A stretch of 38,647 nt of DNA. Origin: Verrucomicrobiota bacterium. Lineage in GTDB: Bacteria > Verrucomicrobiota > Verrucomicrobiia > Limisphaerales > UBA9464. Position numbers and translations under genes: made by a program. The notes under the pieces were generated by a model, which was not told the origin of the DNA, did no database searches, and worked only from the letters and a program-made list of their open reading frames with translations. How positions within the stretch are numbered: the first letter of the stretch is position 1; every line of letters begins with the position of its first letter. Where the stretch lies: contig VHCX01000029.1 of the NCBI GenBank assembly GCA_016871615.1, forward strand, positions 1 to 38,647. Reading direction: 5' to 3'. Shown here one piece after another: positions 1-8,598 of this stretch.

Positions 1-1
1 C

Positions 2-439
2 GCTGACCAAGGATTTTGGAACGCACAAGACGCCGCCAATGCGGAATTGGAACCCTCCGGTCTGTACATCACCCACCTTTTCCCATCGGACATGGTGATT
101 CTGCGGGCGGACTGGTTGGATCATCTTGTCGCGTTGAAACAACCTTCAACCCGACATCTCAGGCTGTATCGTCCCGGAACCGTGGATCTGGTGCTCACGA
201 AGATGATGCGCGGTCTGGATCCTCAGGATCTCGAAGACGCCGCCTTCCTCTGCCGGAACGGGGGGCTCTCGCGCCAAGAGTTGGAACGCGCTCTCTCCAA
301 TGCGGTGGTTCCCGACATCCCAGAGATTCGGCAGTCGTTCGACCTGTGTCGACCTCGTGTGTTGCACATGGCAATCGCCCGACCCCATCCCAGGCCCGAT
401 CCTCCTTCGGGGCCTTCGCATGGGATCATCGATCCATGA
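2..439 (+). CDS. DUF6036-like nucleotidyltransferase-fold protein, 3' part only
   Basis: The frame is open from the first bases, so the true start lies outside the window and at least 145 C-terminal residues are visible. The segment VDLVLTKMMRGLDPQDLEDA followed by FLCRNGG resembles the part of DUF6036/AbiEii-like proteins where a conserved K-x-R stretch precedes a D-x-x-D-x-x-F-L motif. In that family the N-terminal half holds the nucleotidyltransferase signature, which is not visible here. Such genes often sit beside a small DNA-binding or antitoxin gene; any partner would lie upstream. The last 30 residues are proline-rich and look poorly conserved. The family call rests on one motif and is tentative. 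Confidence 0.5.
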   Translation, partial: ADQGFWNAQDAANAELEPSGLYITHLFPSDMVILRADWLDHLVALKQPSTRHLRLYRPGTVDLVLTKMMRGLDPQDLEDAAFLCRNGGLSRQELERALSNAVVPDIPEIRQSFDLCRPRVLHMAIARPHPRPDPPSGPSHGIIDP

Positions 440-468
440 GGGGCGGGCCGTGATCGCTTCTCAAACCC

Positions 469-1536
469 TCACTTCGCGCCGCCCAGGAAATCGACGGTGG
501 CGCTGAGCTCGGGGGTGAGGAAGCGGTCGGGCTCGAGGATCTGCACCTTGACCTGCACGGTGCCCTTGGCGCGGTTGGCCTCGGGGGCGATCTCGGCGAC
601 GCGGCCCTGGTAGTGCTTGTCCGGATAGGACACCGGCGAGATGACGCACCCCTGGCCGAGTGCCACCCGGGCCAGCTTGGATTCGTCGATGTCCACCTCG
701 ACCTGCAGGTCGCGCAGGTCGGCCACGGCCACCAGCGAGGAACTCGGGCCCCGGGTGCCGCCGAAGGTCTGCGGGGTCACCAGTTCACCGGGATCGACCA
801 GCTTCTCGAGCACCACGCCGGTGACCGGCGAGCGGATGATGCACCAGTCGATCACCGTCTCGATGCTCTTGCGGGCGCCCAGCACCTGGAGCCGCTGGGC
901 CTCGGCGGTCCGCAGCGCCAGGCGGGCGTCGTCGAGCGCCTTCTGGGTCTCCACCCGCCCGGACACCAGGGGCTCGGACCGCCGAAGGTCGACATGCGCG
1001 CGCTCGATGGCCACCTCGGCCACCGCCAGCGCCCCGTCGTTCTCGGCAAGGCGGGCGCGGTACTCGGCATCGTCGAGCCGGACGACCACCTGACCGTTGG
1101 TCACCGCGTCCCCTTTCTTGACGCCCACCCACTGCACCACCCCCATGAAGCGCGGACTGATCTCGATGCGCTCACGGGCGATGATGTAGCCCGACACGGT
1201 GAGCAGCGATCCGGGCGTGGCCCCCGTGGACGAACCGCCCCCCGCCCCGGCGACGACGGCCCCACCGGCCGCCGGGTTGGTCCCGGCACCCTGCCCCGTC
1301 CGCTCCGCCGCGCCCTCCGCCGCGGGCTTCGCCGTCGATGCGGCCGGAGCGCCCCCGGAGTTCCTCGACCCCGACTTCATGCCCGAGCGCACGTCGTCGC
1401 CGGCCCGGGGCACGGCCCACCAGGCCACGGCTCCGGTGAGGAGCACCACGGCGCCGAGGATCATCAGGGTCGGCAGGGACGATCGACGCTTCTGGTGCGA
1501 GGCGATCCGGAGGCGTTCTAGACGTTCATCGCTCAT
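469..1536 (-). CDS. HlyD/MacA-type periplasmic adaptor of an ABC exporter
   Basis: A 355-residue membrane-fusion protein. One membrane anchor lies at about residues 22-42, followed by a Gly/Ala-rich linker to about residue 105. The first lipoyl half follows (GVVQWVGVKKGDAVTNGQ), then an Ala/Arg-rich alpha-helical hairpin, then the second lipoyl half (SPVTGVVLEKLVDPGELV) and a beta-barrel region. This order is standard for MacA/HlyD adaptors, which link an inner-membrane ABC transporter to an outer-membrane channel. It is the last gene of the operon, starting 7 bases after the upstream permease stop. The low-complexity linker between anchor and lipoyl domain is longer than usual. The transported substrate cannot be inferred. 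Confidence 0.9.
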   Translation of the reverse strand: MSDERLERLRIASHQKRRSSLPTLMILGAVVLLTGAVAWWAVPRAGDDVRSGMKSGSRNSGGAPAASTAKPAAEGAAERTGQGAGTNPAAGGAVVAGAGGGSSTGATPGSLLTVSGYIIARERIEISPRFMGVVQWVGVKKGDAVTNGQVVVRLDDAEYRARLAENDGALAVAEVAIERAHVDLRRSEPLVSGRVETQKALDDARLALRTAEAQRLQVLGARKSIETVIDWCIIRSPVTGVVLEKLVDPGELVTPQTFGGTRGPSSSLVAVADLRDLQVEVDIDESKLARVALGQGCVISPVSYPDKHYQGRVAEIAPEANRAKGTVQVKVQILEPDRFLTPELSATVDFLGGAK

Positions 1537-1543
1537 GGGAGGC

Positions 1544-2728
1544 TCACAGGGATTTCAGGGCGGAGATCACCGGCAACCGCGAGGCGCGCAGGGCCGGCAA
1601 CAGGCTGCCGACCAGTCCGATGACCATGGAGAAGGCCAGGCCCAGCAGCATGAGGTCGGGAGTCACCCGGAACTGGTACACCGTCTCGGCGAAGGACTGG
1701 AAATCCATCGTCCCAAAGGTCACGCCCCGGGCCACCACATAGGTGTAGACCCCCAGCGACAGGCCGCAGCCCACGAGGCCACCGAGGCCGGACAGGATCA
1801 CCCCCTCGATGAGGAAACACACCACCACCGCCCCCCGCGAATAGCCCAGGACCCTCAGGGTGCCGATCTCGCGGGTGCGGGACGCGACATTGGCGTACAT
1901 GGTGTTCATCGCAGCAAAGACGGCCCCGACCGACATCGCCGTGCCGAGCAGGCCCGCCAGGATGTTGAAGGGCACCGCAGTGGCGGTCTGCTGGGCGTAG
2001 TAGTCGGTCTCGGGCTCGACGCGCAGCCCGAGCCGCTTGTCCTGGGCGATCCGGTTGGTGAGCGAGCGCATCGCCGCCTCATCCCGGGGCCGCAGGAGGA
2101 TGCTCGAGTACATCTCCGAACGGTCGAAGATCGCCCGGGCCTCGTCGGCGTCCATCCAGGCCTCGGAATCGAAGGCGCTGCCGCCGGCCTCGAACTGGCC
2201 GACGACCTTCAGGCGATCGGGCCCGGCCTTGAGCACGCCGCCGACCTCGAACCCCTCGAAGCGGTCCGCCAGCTTGCGCGACACGGTCACCTCGCGCTGC
2301 CCGGGGTTGAACCACCGGCCCTCGACCAGCCGGACCTTCGGGCGCAGCTCCAGGCCCCGGGGCGTCACCCCCCGGATCAACGTGTTGGCCGAGCCGGCCC
2401 CGCCGCGTCGCGGGGCGTTGATGATCATGACCAGCTCGGCCGAAACCACGGGCTGCCCGGCCGCATTGCGGTCGATCTCCTCGAAGAACTGCAGGGTGCG
2501 GAACTGGTCGCGGGTGACCAGGCTGCCCGACTCGGCCTGCGAGCCCTTGCGCACGACCAGCAGATTGCCCGGCTCGCCGGTGCGGGCGCTGCTCGACTCG
2601 ATGCCCTTGGCCAGCGCCTTGAGCAGGATGACCACCGACACCACCGCCGCGACGCCTGCCACGGTGAACAGCGTGGTCCTCCACCGGATGAGGACGTTGC
2701 GGTAGTTGTACTTGAGCGGCAGGGCCAT
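1544..2728 (-). CDS. FtsX/MacB-type ABC transporter permease (second of two)
   Basis: A 394-residue permease with the MacB/FtsX plan. One N-terminal membrane segment (about 20-38) is followed by a large periplasmic domain (about 40-260). Three C-terminal membrane segments then surround the conserved cytoplasmic stretch NVASRTREIGTLRVLGYSRG, which is typical of FtsX-like domains. It starts 4 bases after the stop of the neighbouring permease and is followed closely by the HlyD adaptor, so it belongs to the same transcript. It has no ATPase domain and must rely on the separate ATPase at the head of the operon. It probably forms a heterodimer with the other permease. Substrate unknown. Confidence 0.9.
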   Translation of the reverse strand: MALPLKYNYRNVLIRWRTTLFTVAGVAAVVSVVILLKALAKGIESSSARTGEPGNLLVVRKGSQAESGSLVTRDQFRTLQFFEEIDRNAAGQPVVSAELVMIINAPRRGGAGSANTLIRGVTPRGLELRPKVRLVEGRWFNPGQREVTVSRKLADRFEGFEVGGVLKAGPDRLKVVGQFEAGGSAFDSEAWMDADEARAIFDRSEMYSSILLRPRDEAAMRSLTNRIAQDKRLGLRVEPETDYYAQQTATAVPFNILAGLLGTAMSVGAVFAAMNTMYANVASRTREIGTLRVLGYSRGAVVVCFLIEGVILSGLGGLVGCGLSLGVYTYVVARGVTFGTMDFQSFAETVYQFRVTPDLMLLGLAFSMVIGLVGSLLPALRASRLPVISALKSL

Positions 2729-2732
2729 GGGG

Positions 2733-3944
2733 TCAGTCGAGGGTCTTGAGCCCGGCCACGACGCTGGTGCGCGCCACCGAGACCGACGGCCCGAGCGCCG
2801 CCAGGATGCCCAGCAGCGCCGCCACGATGCCGCCGGTGGCCATGATCCGCGGGGTCACCTCGAAGTAGACGAGGAAGCCCTGCGTGAGCTTCTGCAGGTT
2901 GATGGACGACCAGAACAGCCACGCGCCCCCGATGCCGACCACAGCCCCGAGCATGGACAGGCCGAAGCTCTCGGCCAGGATGAAGGCGAAGAGCTCGCGC
3001 CGCCGGAACCCGAGCGCCTTGAGCACGGCCAGTTCGCGGAACCGCTCCCGGATGGCCATGCTCATGGTGCTGACACAGACCAGGATGAGCGTGAAGACCA
3101 CCACCGCGCTGATGCTGCCGAAGAGCAGCTTGACGTTGCCGATCATGCTGATGAACCCGAGCTGGAAGGCCCGCTCGGTCTCGGCACGCACCTCGGCCGA
3201 GGTGTTCTCGAAGGCGGCGTTGACGCGTTCCAAGACGCCGTCCACCGCGTCGGCCGAGTCGGCGATGAGGTACCAGGTGCCCACCATTCCCCAGTCGTCC
3301 ATGAGCTGGTCGAGCAGCGCGTGGTGGAAAAAGCAGTTCCGGTCGTCCACGGTGCCCGCGTAGACGGCGGCGATGGTGAGCTGGAGGTCCACGGGGTAGA
3401 AGGTGCCCCGGAACCGGAGCGAATCCCCCACCTTGAGGCCGTAGCGGCGCATCGTGTCCGCGCCCATCAGGCAGGAGTTCCGGTCGCGCACCCACGCCTC
3501 GTAGGTGCCCTCGAGGATCTTGCCCTCGAGGATGAGTTCGCGGAAGCGGGCTGGATCGACGGCAAACTGGGCCCAGCTGGTGACGGTCTCATCCCGGAAG
3601 AGGCCGCCGAAGTAGGTGAAGGGCGAGACCTGCCGCACGCCGGGAAGCTTCTCGATGGTGGTGATCTGCCGTGCCGGCAGGGGCTGGGCCAGCGACACCT
3701 TGTTCCGGGCGATGATGCGGAAGGAGGCCGACTCGCTCTCCGGCGGCACGGTCAGCTCGCGCTGCAGCGTCATCAGGGTCACCAGCAGGGCGCAACTGAT
3801 GGCCACGCTGAGGATGGTGAGGAGCGCCCGCCGCCCGTTGCGCAGGGCGTTCTTCAGCACGAAGCCCGCGATGCTGATGCCCGGGGCGCGGTGACGCCCT
3901 GGAGGGGTCGCCGCCGGCTGCGGATGGACCCCGGCGTCGCTCAT
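2733..3944 (-). CDS. FtsX/MacB-type ABC transporter permease (first of two)
   Basis: A 403-residue FtsX-like permease. The frame is open far upstream, but the chosen ATG overlaps the ATPase stop as ATGA, and the protein then has the normal family length. A proline-rich start (about 20 residues) precedes an N-terminal membrane segment (about 38-56) and a periplasmic domain. Three C-terminal membrane segments surround a cytoplasmic loop containing RERFRELAVLKALGFRRREL, the usual FtsX signature. It differs clearly from the downstream permease, so the pair is not a recent duplication. Family knowledge suggests a mechanotransmission-type exporter or lipoprotein-type transporter; the substrate is not visible from sequence. 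Confidence 0.88.
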   Translation of the reverse strand: MSDAGVHPQPAATPPGRHRAPGISIAGFVLKNALRNGRRALLTILSVAISCALLVTLMTLQRELTVPPESESASFRIIARNKVSLAQPLPARQITTIEKLPGVRQVSPFTYFGGLFRDETVTSWAQFAVDPARFRELILEGKILEGTYEAWVRDRNSCLMGADTMRRYGLKVGDSLRFRGTFYPVDLQLTIAAVYAGTVDDRNCFFHHALLDQLMDDWGMVGTWYLIADSADAVDGVLERVNAAFENTSAEVRAETERAFQLGFISMIGNVKLLFGSISAVVVFTLILVCVSTMSMAIRERFRELAVLKALGFRRRELFAFILAESFGLSMLGAVVGIGGAWLFWSSINLQKLTQGFLVYFEVTPRIMATGGIVAALLGILAALGPSVSVARTSVVAGLKTLD

Positions 3945-4630
3945 GCCACGAACTCGCCCTTCTCGAGGTGGAGGCTGCGGGTGCCGTAGGCGGCGGCCTT
4001 GGGATCGTGCGTGACCATGACCACGGTCTTGCCGGCCTCCCGGGCCAGCGACTGAAGGATGCCGAGCACATCGGCCGCAGACTTCGAGTCGAGGTTGCCC
4101 GTGGGCTCGTCGGCGATGATGAGGGCCGGGTCGGTGGCGATGGCCCGGGCGATGGCCACCCGCTGCTGCTGACCGCCGGACATCTGGTCGGGCCGGTGGT
4201 GTCCGCGGTCCACCAGGCCCACCAGGTCGAGGGACGTCTCGACCTGACGCCGCCGCTCGGCCCGGGACAGGGCCGTAAGCAACAGCGGCAGCTCGACGTT
4301 CTCGAAGGCCGTCAGCACCGGGATGAGGTTGAAGCTCTGGAAGACGAAGCCGACGTTCTGGTTGCGCCAGTCGGCCAACTCGGACTCGTTGAGGCCGGCG
4401 ACATTGACGCCCTGCACCTCCACCGTGCCCCGGGTTGCCGTGTCGATGCCGGCCAGGATGTGGAGCAGCGTGGACTTGCCCGAGCCCGAGGGTCCCATGA
4501 GCACCACGAACTCGCCGGGGGAGATTTCGAGCGAGACGCCGTTGAGGGCCGTCACGTCGATGTCGCCCTGGCGGTAGATCTTGAACAGGTCGCGGATCCG
4601 GACGATCGGTTGGCGAGGGCTCTCCGTCAT
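3941..4630 (-). CDS. ABC transporter ATP-binding protein, MacB/LolD type
   Basis: A 229-residue ATPase with all motifs intact: Walker [10 protein letters not shown] at about residues 46-54, the Q-loop in [10 protein letters not shown], the signature [14 protein letters not shown], Walker [14 protein letters not shown], and the switch histidine in MVTHD. Length and the [14 protein letters not shown] context match the LolD/MacB/FtsE subfamily that drives FtsX-type permeases. It is the first gene of the export operon; its stop overlaps the next start as ATGA. The A-type Fe-S carrier gene lies 63 bases upstream on the same strand and may or may not share the promoter. Confidence 0.95.
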   Translation of the reverse strand: MTESPRQPIVRIRDLFKIYRQGDIDVTALNGVSLEISPGEFVVLMGPSGSGKSTLLHILAGIDTATRGTVEVQGVNVAGLNESELADWRNQNVGFVFQSFNLIPVLTAFENVELPLLLTALSRAERRRQVETSLDLVGLVDRGHHRPDQMSGGQQQRVAIARAIATDPALIIADEPTGNLDSKSAADVLGILQSLAREAGKTVVMVTHDPKAAAYGTRSLHLEKGEFVA

Positions 4631-4693
4631 GGGGGCGTCCGGAGGCGAATCCGGTGGTTCTTGTGGCGGCGGGACGCGGCGGGTTTGGACGGG

Positions 4694-5083
4694 TCAGGCG
4701 CTGAAGCTCTCGCCGCAGGAGCAGCTCGTGGCCGCATTGGGGTTCTTGACCTTGAAGCCACCCTCCTGCAGGGCCTCCACATAATCCAGTTCGCTGCCCG
4801 TCACATAAAGGGCGCTCTTGGGATCCACCACCACGCGGACGCCGGCACTCTCGACGAGGATGTCGCGGTTCTGCGGCTTGTCCTGCAGGTCCATCTTGTA
4901 CTGGAGGCCGGAACACCCGCCCCCGACGACGGACACCCGCAGCACGCCCTGGGGTCGCCCCTGCTTGGTCAGCAATCCGGACACCTTGCGGCCGGCGCTG
5001 TCGGTGAGCTTGATCAACCGCTCGTCGCCCACGCGGAAGGAGGGTTGCTGGCTGGCTACAGCTCCAATTTTTCCTGCGATCAT
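4694..5083 (-). CDS. A-type iron-sulfur cluster carrier (IscA/ErpA/SufA family)
   Basis: A 129-residue protein with the three invariant cysteines of A-type carriers: Cys57 in [11 protein letters not shown] and Cys121/Cys123 in the terminal CSCGESF motif. The family motif [14 protein letters not shown] is complete. These proteins accept Fe-S clusters from the assembly scaffold and pass them to apo-enzymes in the cytoplasm. The N-terminus is about 20 residues longer than in E. coli IscA. No isc or suf genes lie nearby, so it cannot be assigned to ErpA, IscA or SufA. It is divergent from the prepilin-like gene at 5272. Confidence 0.92.
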   Translation of the reverse strand: MIAGKIGAVASQQPSFRVGDERLIKLTDSAGRKVSGLLTKQGRPQGVLRVSVVGGGCSGLQYKMDLQDKPQNRDILVESAGVRVVVDPKSALYVTGSELDYVEALQEGGFKVKNPNAATSCSCGESFSA

Positions 5084-5271
5084 CGTTGAGCTCCCAAGCT
5101 ACGAACGGACCCCGGCCAAGTCAACGAAGCCACCGGACCGTCTTCCCGGGTCTGCGACCGCACCGTCCCACCCTGCCAACCGTCACAAAAACGCGATTCA
5201 TCGGCCGGCCGGCCTTGCTCCATGCTTCAGGTACACAGCACCCGTCGGCGTCTCCTCGAACCGTCATACCC

Positions 5272-6097
5272 ATGAGCCCAGGAATCCACCGCCCACATCG
5301 CCCCAAAGCCGTCCGTCATGGCTTCACCCTCATCGAATTGCTGGTGGTGATCGCCATCATCGCCATCTTGGCCGGGATGCTCCTGCCGGCGCTGGCCAAG
5401 GCCAAGTCCAAGGCCACGGGCATCCAGTGCATGAACAACGGCCAGCAACTGATGCTCGGCTGGAGGCTCTACGTCGACGACCACTAGGACCGCCTGCCGC
5501 AGTCCTATGGTCCCAACGAGTGGGTGCACGGCTCCCTCGACTTCAACGGCGGCAACCGCAGCAACTGGGACGTCGACCAGGATCTTTCGAAGGGGCTGCT
5601 CTGGTCCTACGTGGGAAAATCGGCGCAGGTCTTCAAGTGCCCGGCCGACCTGAGCACGGTGCTCGTCTCCGGGGCTCGAAAAGCCCGCGTCCGCAGCATG
5701 TCGATGAACGGATGGATCGATTCGACCGACGTGACCTCCTTCGGCGGAGCCTTCCGGGTCTACAAGAAGTACTCCGACTTCAACGACCCCGGCCCCTCGA
5801 TGACCCGGGTGTTCAAGGACGAGCGCGAGGACAGCATGAACGACGGCGAGATGATCGTGGGCATGTTCGGCCACCCGGGCAATCCGGGCGCCTGGAAGAT
5901 CGTCGACTACCCCGCCAGCTACCACAACCAGGCCGGGGGACTGTCGTTCGCCGACGGGCACTCCGGAATCAAGCGCTGGGTCGATCGCCGGACCTTCCCC
6001 GTGCTCAAAAAAGGGCGTCGAGATCCCCCTCAACCTGGCCTCCCCCAACAATCCCGACGTGCTCTGGCTCATGGAGCGGACCACCCGCCCGCTCTGA
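5272..6097 (+). pseudogene. Prepilin-type H-X9-DG protein, interrupted by an amber stop and a frameshift
   Basis: The N-terminus carries a type IV prepilin cleavage signal ([19 protein letters not shown]) about 15 residues after the chosen ATG. The C-terminal half carries the planctomycete/verrucomicrobial processing-associated motif H-x9-DG (His in SYHNQAGG, then DGHSG). Two lesions interrupt the frame. A TAG at 5485-5487 falls after LYVDDH, and the same frame resumes with DRLPQSYGPNEW. At the A6-G3 run (6007-6015) one extra base shifts the frame; the restored frame reads GVEIPLNLASPNNPDVLW and stops at 6095-6097. Repaired, it would be about 274 residues, normal for the family. The lesions could be mutations or read errors. 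As it stands only a short N-terminal peptide would be made. Confidence 0.85.
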
Positions 6098-6123
6098 ATC
6101 GTCCCGGCCGGGGCCGGTGATCC

Positions 6124-7521
6124 CTAGCCCTGATAGCCCAGCAGGTGGCGCTGCTTGATGAGGGCGGCGACTTCGTTGGGCACCATGGGTTCCCAGCCGG
6201 GTTCGTTGTCCTGCAGCATCTTGAGCACGTTGCGGCTCAGGACGGTGAGGTTCGCCTCGTTCACGTCGCGCAGGCCCTGGATGAAGAAGTTCTCCATGAG
6301 GAACAGGTACAGGTGTCGCAGGTGCGGGGCCACGCGCAGGTTGCCGGCCGTGATGATCGCCCCGCTCTGGGGATCCTTGAATGGGTAGACGAAGAGCTTC
6401 AGGTCGTTTTTGAACATGCGCCCAAAGCTTTCCAGGATGCCGCCCGACAGCCCGGTGTAGTAGCGCTCCTCGAAGAGTTCCTTGAGTGTCGGAATGCCCA
6501 TCACGAAGCCCACCGGATTCTTGGTGAAGCGGTGGAGGTAGGTGGCCAGGCGGTGGAACTCGCCATAGTTGGAGATGAGCACCGGATGCCCCAGGGTCGC
6601 CAGCATGTCCACCCGGTCGAGGAAGTCCTGGTGGTCGATGCGGCCCTCGGCGCTGAGGTTCTTGAGGGTCATCTCCATCAGCACGACGAGGTTCTTGCCG
6701 TCGACGTTGGGCTCCTGGATGAACTGGGCCTGGGCCCCGCGGACCATGTCGACCGTCACGTGGGTGACCGGGCGGAACGATCCGCGTTCGACCAGGATGC
6801 TCTTCTTGTAGAGGGCGTCGGCCGGTTGGACGATGCGACCGTCGGGCATGAACATCGCCGCGTTGGTCAGCCCCTTCTCCACCAATTGCAGGGCCAGGAG
6901 GCGGTTGTCGACCCCGGCGAATTCCTTGCCCCGGAACTCGATCATGTCGACCTCGATGCGATCGATGGAGAGGCTGTCGAGCAGCGCGTTGACGATGGCC
7001 TGGGGGTTCGAGATCAAGTACATCGCCGCGTGGATGAGGTTCACGCCCAGGATGCCGACGGCCTCGGCCTGCTGGAGGCTGTCGCGGTCCCACATCGCCA
7101 CGTGCATGAGGATGTCGCTCGGCTCGGAACCCGGCTCGCTCTGGAAGCGGATGCCCATCCAGCCGTGGGTCTCGTCCTTCCGCTGGAAGCTCTTGGCGGC
7201 GACGGTGGTGGCGAAGGCGAAGAAGCGCGTGGTCGACCCACGCTGCTCCTTGAGGCGCTCGACCAGAAGCGGGTACTCGTGGTCGAGCATGGCGATCAGG
7301 CGCTTGCGGCTCACGTACCGGTCGCTCTGCCCGTAGATGGCATCGCTGACCGTCATGTCGTAGGCCGAGATGGTCTTGGCGATGGTGCCACTGGCCCCGC
7401 CGACCCGGAAGAACCATCGCGCGACCTCCTGACCGGCGCCGATCTCGGCGAACACGCCGTACTTCGTCGGGTCGAGGTTTATCTGCAGGGCCTTCTGGTG
7501 GGTGTCGAGTTGGTCGCTCAT
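6124..7521 (-). CDS. Conserved protein of unknown function, about 465 residues
   Basis: Start chosen at the ATG giving MSDQLDTHQKAL; the frame is open further upstream but that part is low-complexity and crosses the divergent gene's promoter. The protein has no signal peptide and no clear membrane segment, and looks cytoplasmic. The N-terminus contains FAEIGAGQEVARWFFRVGGA, then TIAKTISAYDMTVSDAIYG, both very well-ordered blocks, and the centre has ESFGRMFKNDLKLFVYPFKD. I recognise it as a conserved bacterial protein but cannot assign a reaction; automatic labels such as TonB receptor would not fit its lack of a signal sequence or barrel. It is divergent from the GT2 gene. Confidence 0.8.
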   Translation of the reverse strand: MSDQLDTHQKALQINLDPTKYGVFAEIGAGQEVARWFFRVGGASGTIAKTISAYDMTVSDAIYGQSDRYVSRKRLIAMLDHEYPLLVERLKEQRGSTTRFFAFATTVAAKSFQRKDETHGWMGIRFQSEPGSEPSDILMHVAMWDRDSLQQAEAVGILGVNLIHAAMYLISNPQAIVNALLDSLSIDRIEVDMIEFRGKEFAGVDNRLLALQLVEKGLTNAAMFMPDGRIVQPADALYKKSILVERGSFRPVTHVTVDMVRGAQAQFIQEPNVDGKNLVVLMEMTLKNLSAEGRIDHQDFLDRVDMLATLGHPVLISNYGEFHRLATYLHRFTKNPVGFVMGIPTLKELFEERYYTGLSGGILESFGRMFKNDLKLFVYPFKDPQSGAIITAGNLRVAPHLRHLYLFLMENFFIQGLRDVNEANLTVLSRNVLKMLQDNEPGWEPMVPNEVAALIKQRHLLGYQG

Positions 7522-7599
7522 TCCTTGATTCGTATGGAAAACCGGAATCGGCCGGCATGCAACTCCGGGAAGTCCCCCCGATGCAGGCCCCGCGCCCAT

Positions 7600-7635
7600 G
7601 AATCCGGCGAATCCGGCGAATCCGGCGGATCCGAC
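7600..7635. repeat. 9-bp tandem repeat, three copies plus a degenerate fourth
   Basis: GAATCCGGC occurs at 7600-7608, 7609-7617 and 7618-7626, followed by the imperfect GGATCCGAC. It lies in the 180-base region between the divergent genes at 7521 and 7702, so it may be spacer or regulatory DNA. The copy number is too low and the spacing too tight for CRISPR. Confidence 0.8.
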
Positions 7636-7701
7636 AGCGCACCGTCTCGAGGCTGGGCATGGAATCCGGCCTGCCCTACGATCAGCCGGTCGCACACCCG
7701 C

Positions 7702-8547
7702 ATGGCCCGCCCCGCCCTCAGCATCGTCATCCGCACCCTCGACGCCGCCGACACCCTCGGCGAGGTGCTGGGGCAACTCCGGCGCGACCCCGACGACCAG
7801 TTGATCGTGGTGGACTCGGGCTCGACCGACGGGACGGTGGAACTCGCCCGCGGCCAGGGCGCGGAGATTGTGCCGATCGTCCGGGGGGAGTTCACCTACG
7901 GCCGGGCGTTGAACCGGGGGTTCGCGGCCGCCCGCCACGCGTGGGTCCTGAGCCTCAGCGCGCACACCGTGCCGGCCGGTGCCGGGTTCCTCGACGCGTA
8001 CCGACGGGCCATCGGCCGGTTCCCGGGCACGGTCACCGCCGCCGTGGGGCCGATCCTCGGGGAGTTCGACGCGGCCCTCAGCGGGGGCATCACCTACTTC
8101 GAGGGCGACGATCTGCGGCGGGGATTCGGATTCGGGGCGGGAAATCCCAACAGCCTCTACCGCGCCGACGCTTGGCGTGGACGCCCCTTCGACGAGGAGA
8201 TCGGCGGCGGCGAGGACCTGCAGTGGTACTTCGATGCGCTGGCGGCCGGGGAGACGATCGCCGCGGTCCACGCCGCCGGGGTGCACTACCGGAACCGCCG
8301 GTCGATGCGGGCCTTCTACCGGAAGGGCCGTGTGGATTTCCGGGCCATGGCCCGGTTCATCGAACCCCACCGCCCCAGCCTGGCGGGCCTCGTGATCCGG
8401 GCCGCCAAGCTCGCGCTGTATGTGCCCCTGGGCCGCGTCGACTGGGCGGGGGCCAAGGGAAGCCTCGCCCACTGCCTCGGGACCTACGTCGAGGCACGGG
8501 CCCTGGCGAAACCTCGTGCGGCGACTCCGGGTGGCTCCCGGGATTGA
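7702..8547 (+). CDS. Family 2 glycosyltransferase
   Basis: A 281-residue GT-A fold enzyme without membrane segments. The nucleotide-sugar site is visible as LSIVIRTLDAADT and VVDSGSTDGT, and the catalytic-base region as GGGEDLQWYFDAL. Start chosen at the ATG giving MARPALSIV; the frame extends upstream only as a shadow. Oddly, the place where a DxD metal motif is expected reads SLSAHTVP, so the usual aspartates are replaced by Ser-Ala-His, which may mean altered metal use. No other polysaccharide genes are adjacent, so the acceptor is unknown. A second GT2 domain occurs in the fusion protein at 19759. Confidence 0.9.
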   Translation: MARPALSIVIRTLDAADTLGEVLGQLRRDPDDQLIVVDSGSTDGTVELARGQGAEIVPIVRGEFTYGRALNRGFAAARHAWVLSLSAHTVPAGAGFLDAYRRAIGRFPGTVTAAVGPILGEFDAALSGGITYFEGDDLRRGFGFGAGNPNSLYRADAWRGRPFDEEIGGGEDLQWYFDALAAGETIAAVHAAGVHYRNRRSMRAFYRKGRVDFRAMARFIEPHRPSLAGLVIRAAKLALYVPLGRVDWAGAKGSLAHCLGTYVEARALAKPRAATPGGSRD

Positions 8548-8598
8548 TTCCCCGGACCGGAGCGGCTAAATCAGCCCCAAGCACCTCAGTCCTTCCCC

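Noticed and set aside
1199-2749. Long plus-strand open frame opposite the HlyD and permease genes
   Set aside because: Low-complexity Gln/His/Arg-rich translation with no domains; a shadow of the export operon.
5485-5487. TAG read as pyrrolysine or a programmed readthrough site
   Set aside because: No pyl genes or stop-suppression signals are visible, and the same gene has a second lesion downstream, so mutation or read error is simpler.
6007-6015. dnaX-type programmed frameshift at the A6G run
   Set aside because: The correct downstream frame is +1, not the -1 produced by A-AAA-AAG slippage, and no stimulatory stem-loop was recognised.
6124-7521. TonB-dependent receptor label for the 465-residue conserved protein
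   Set aside because: No signal peptide, plug domain, TonB box or barrel-type C-terminus can be seen.
7600-7635. CRISPR-like array
   Set aside because: Units are only 9 bp, directly adjacent and few, with no spacers and no cas genes in the window.
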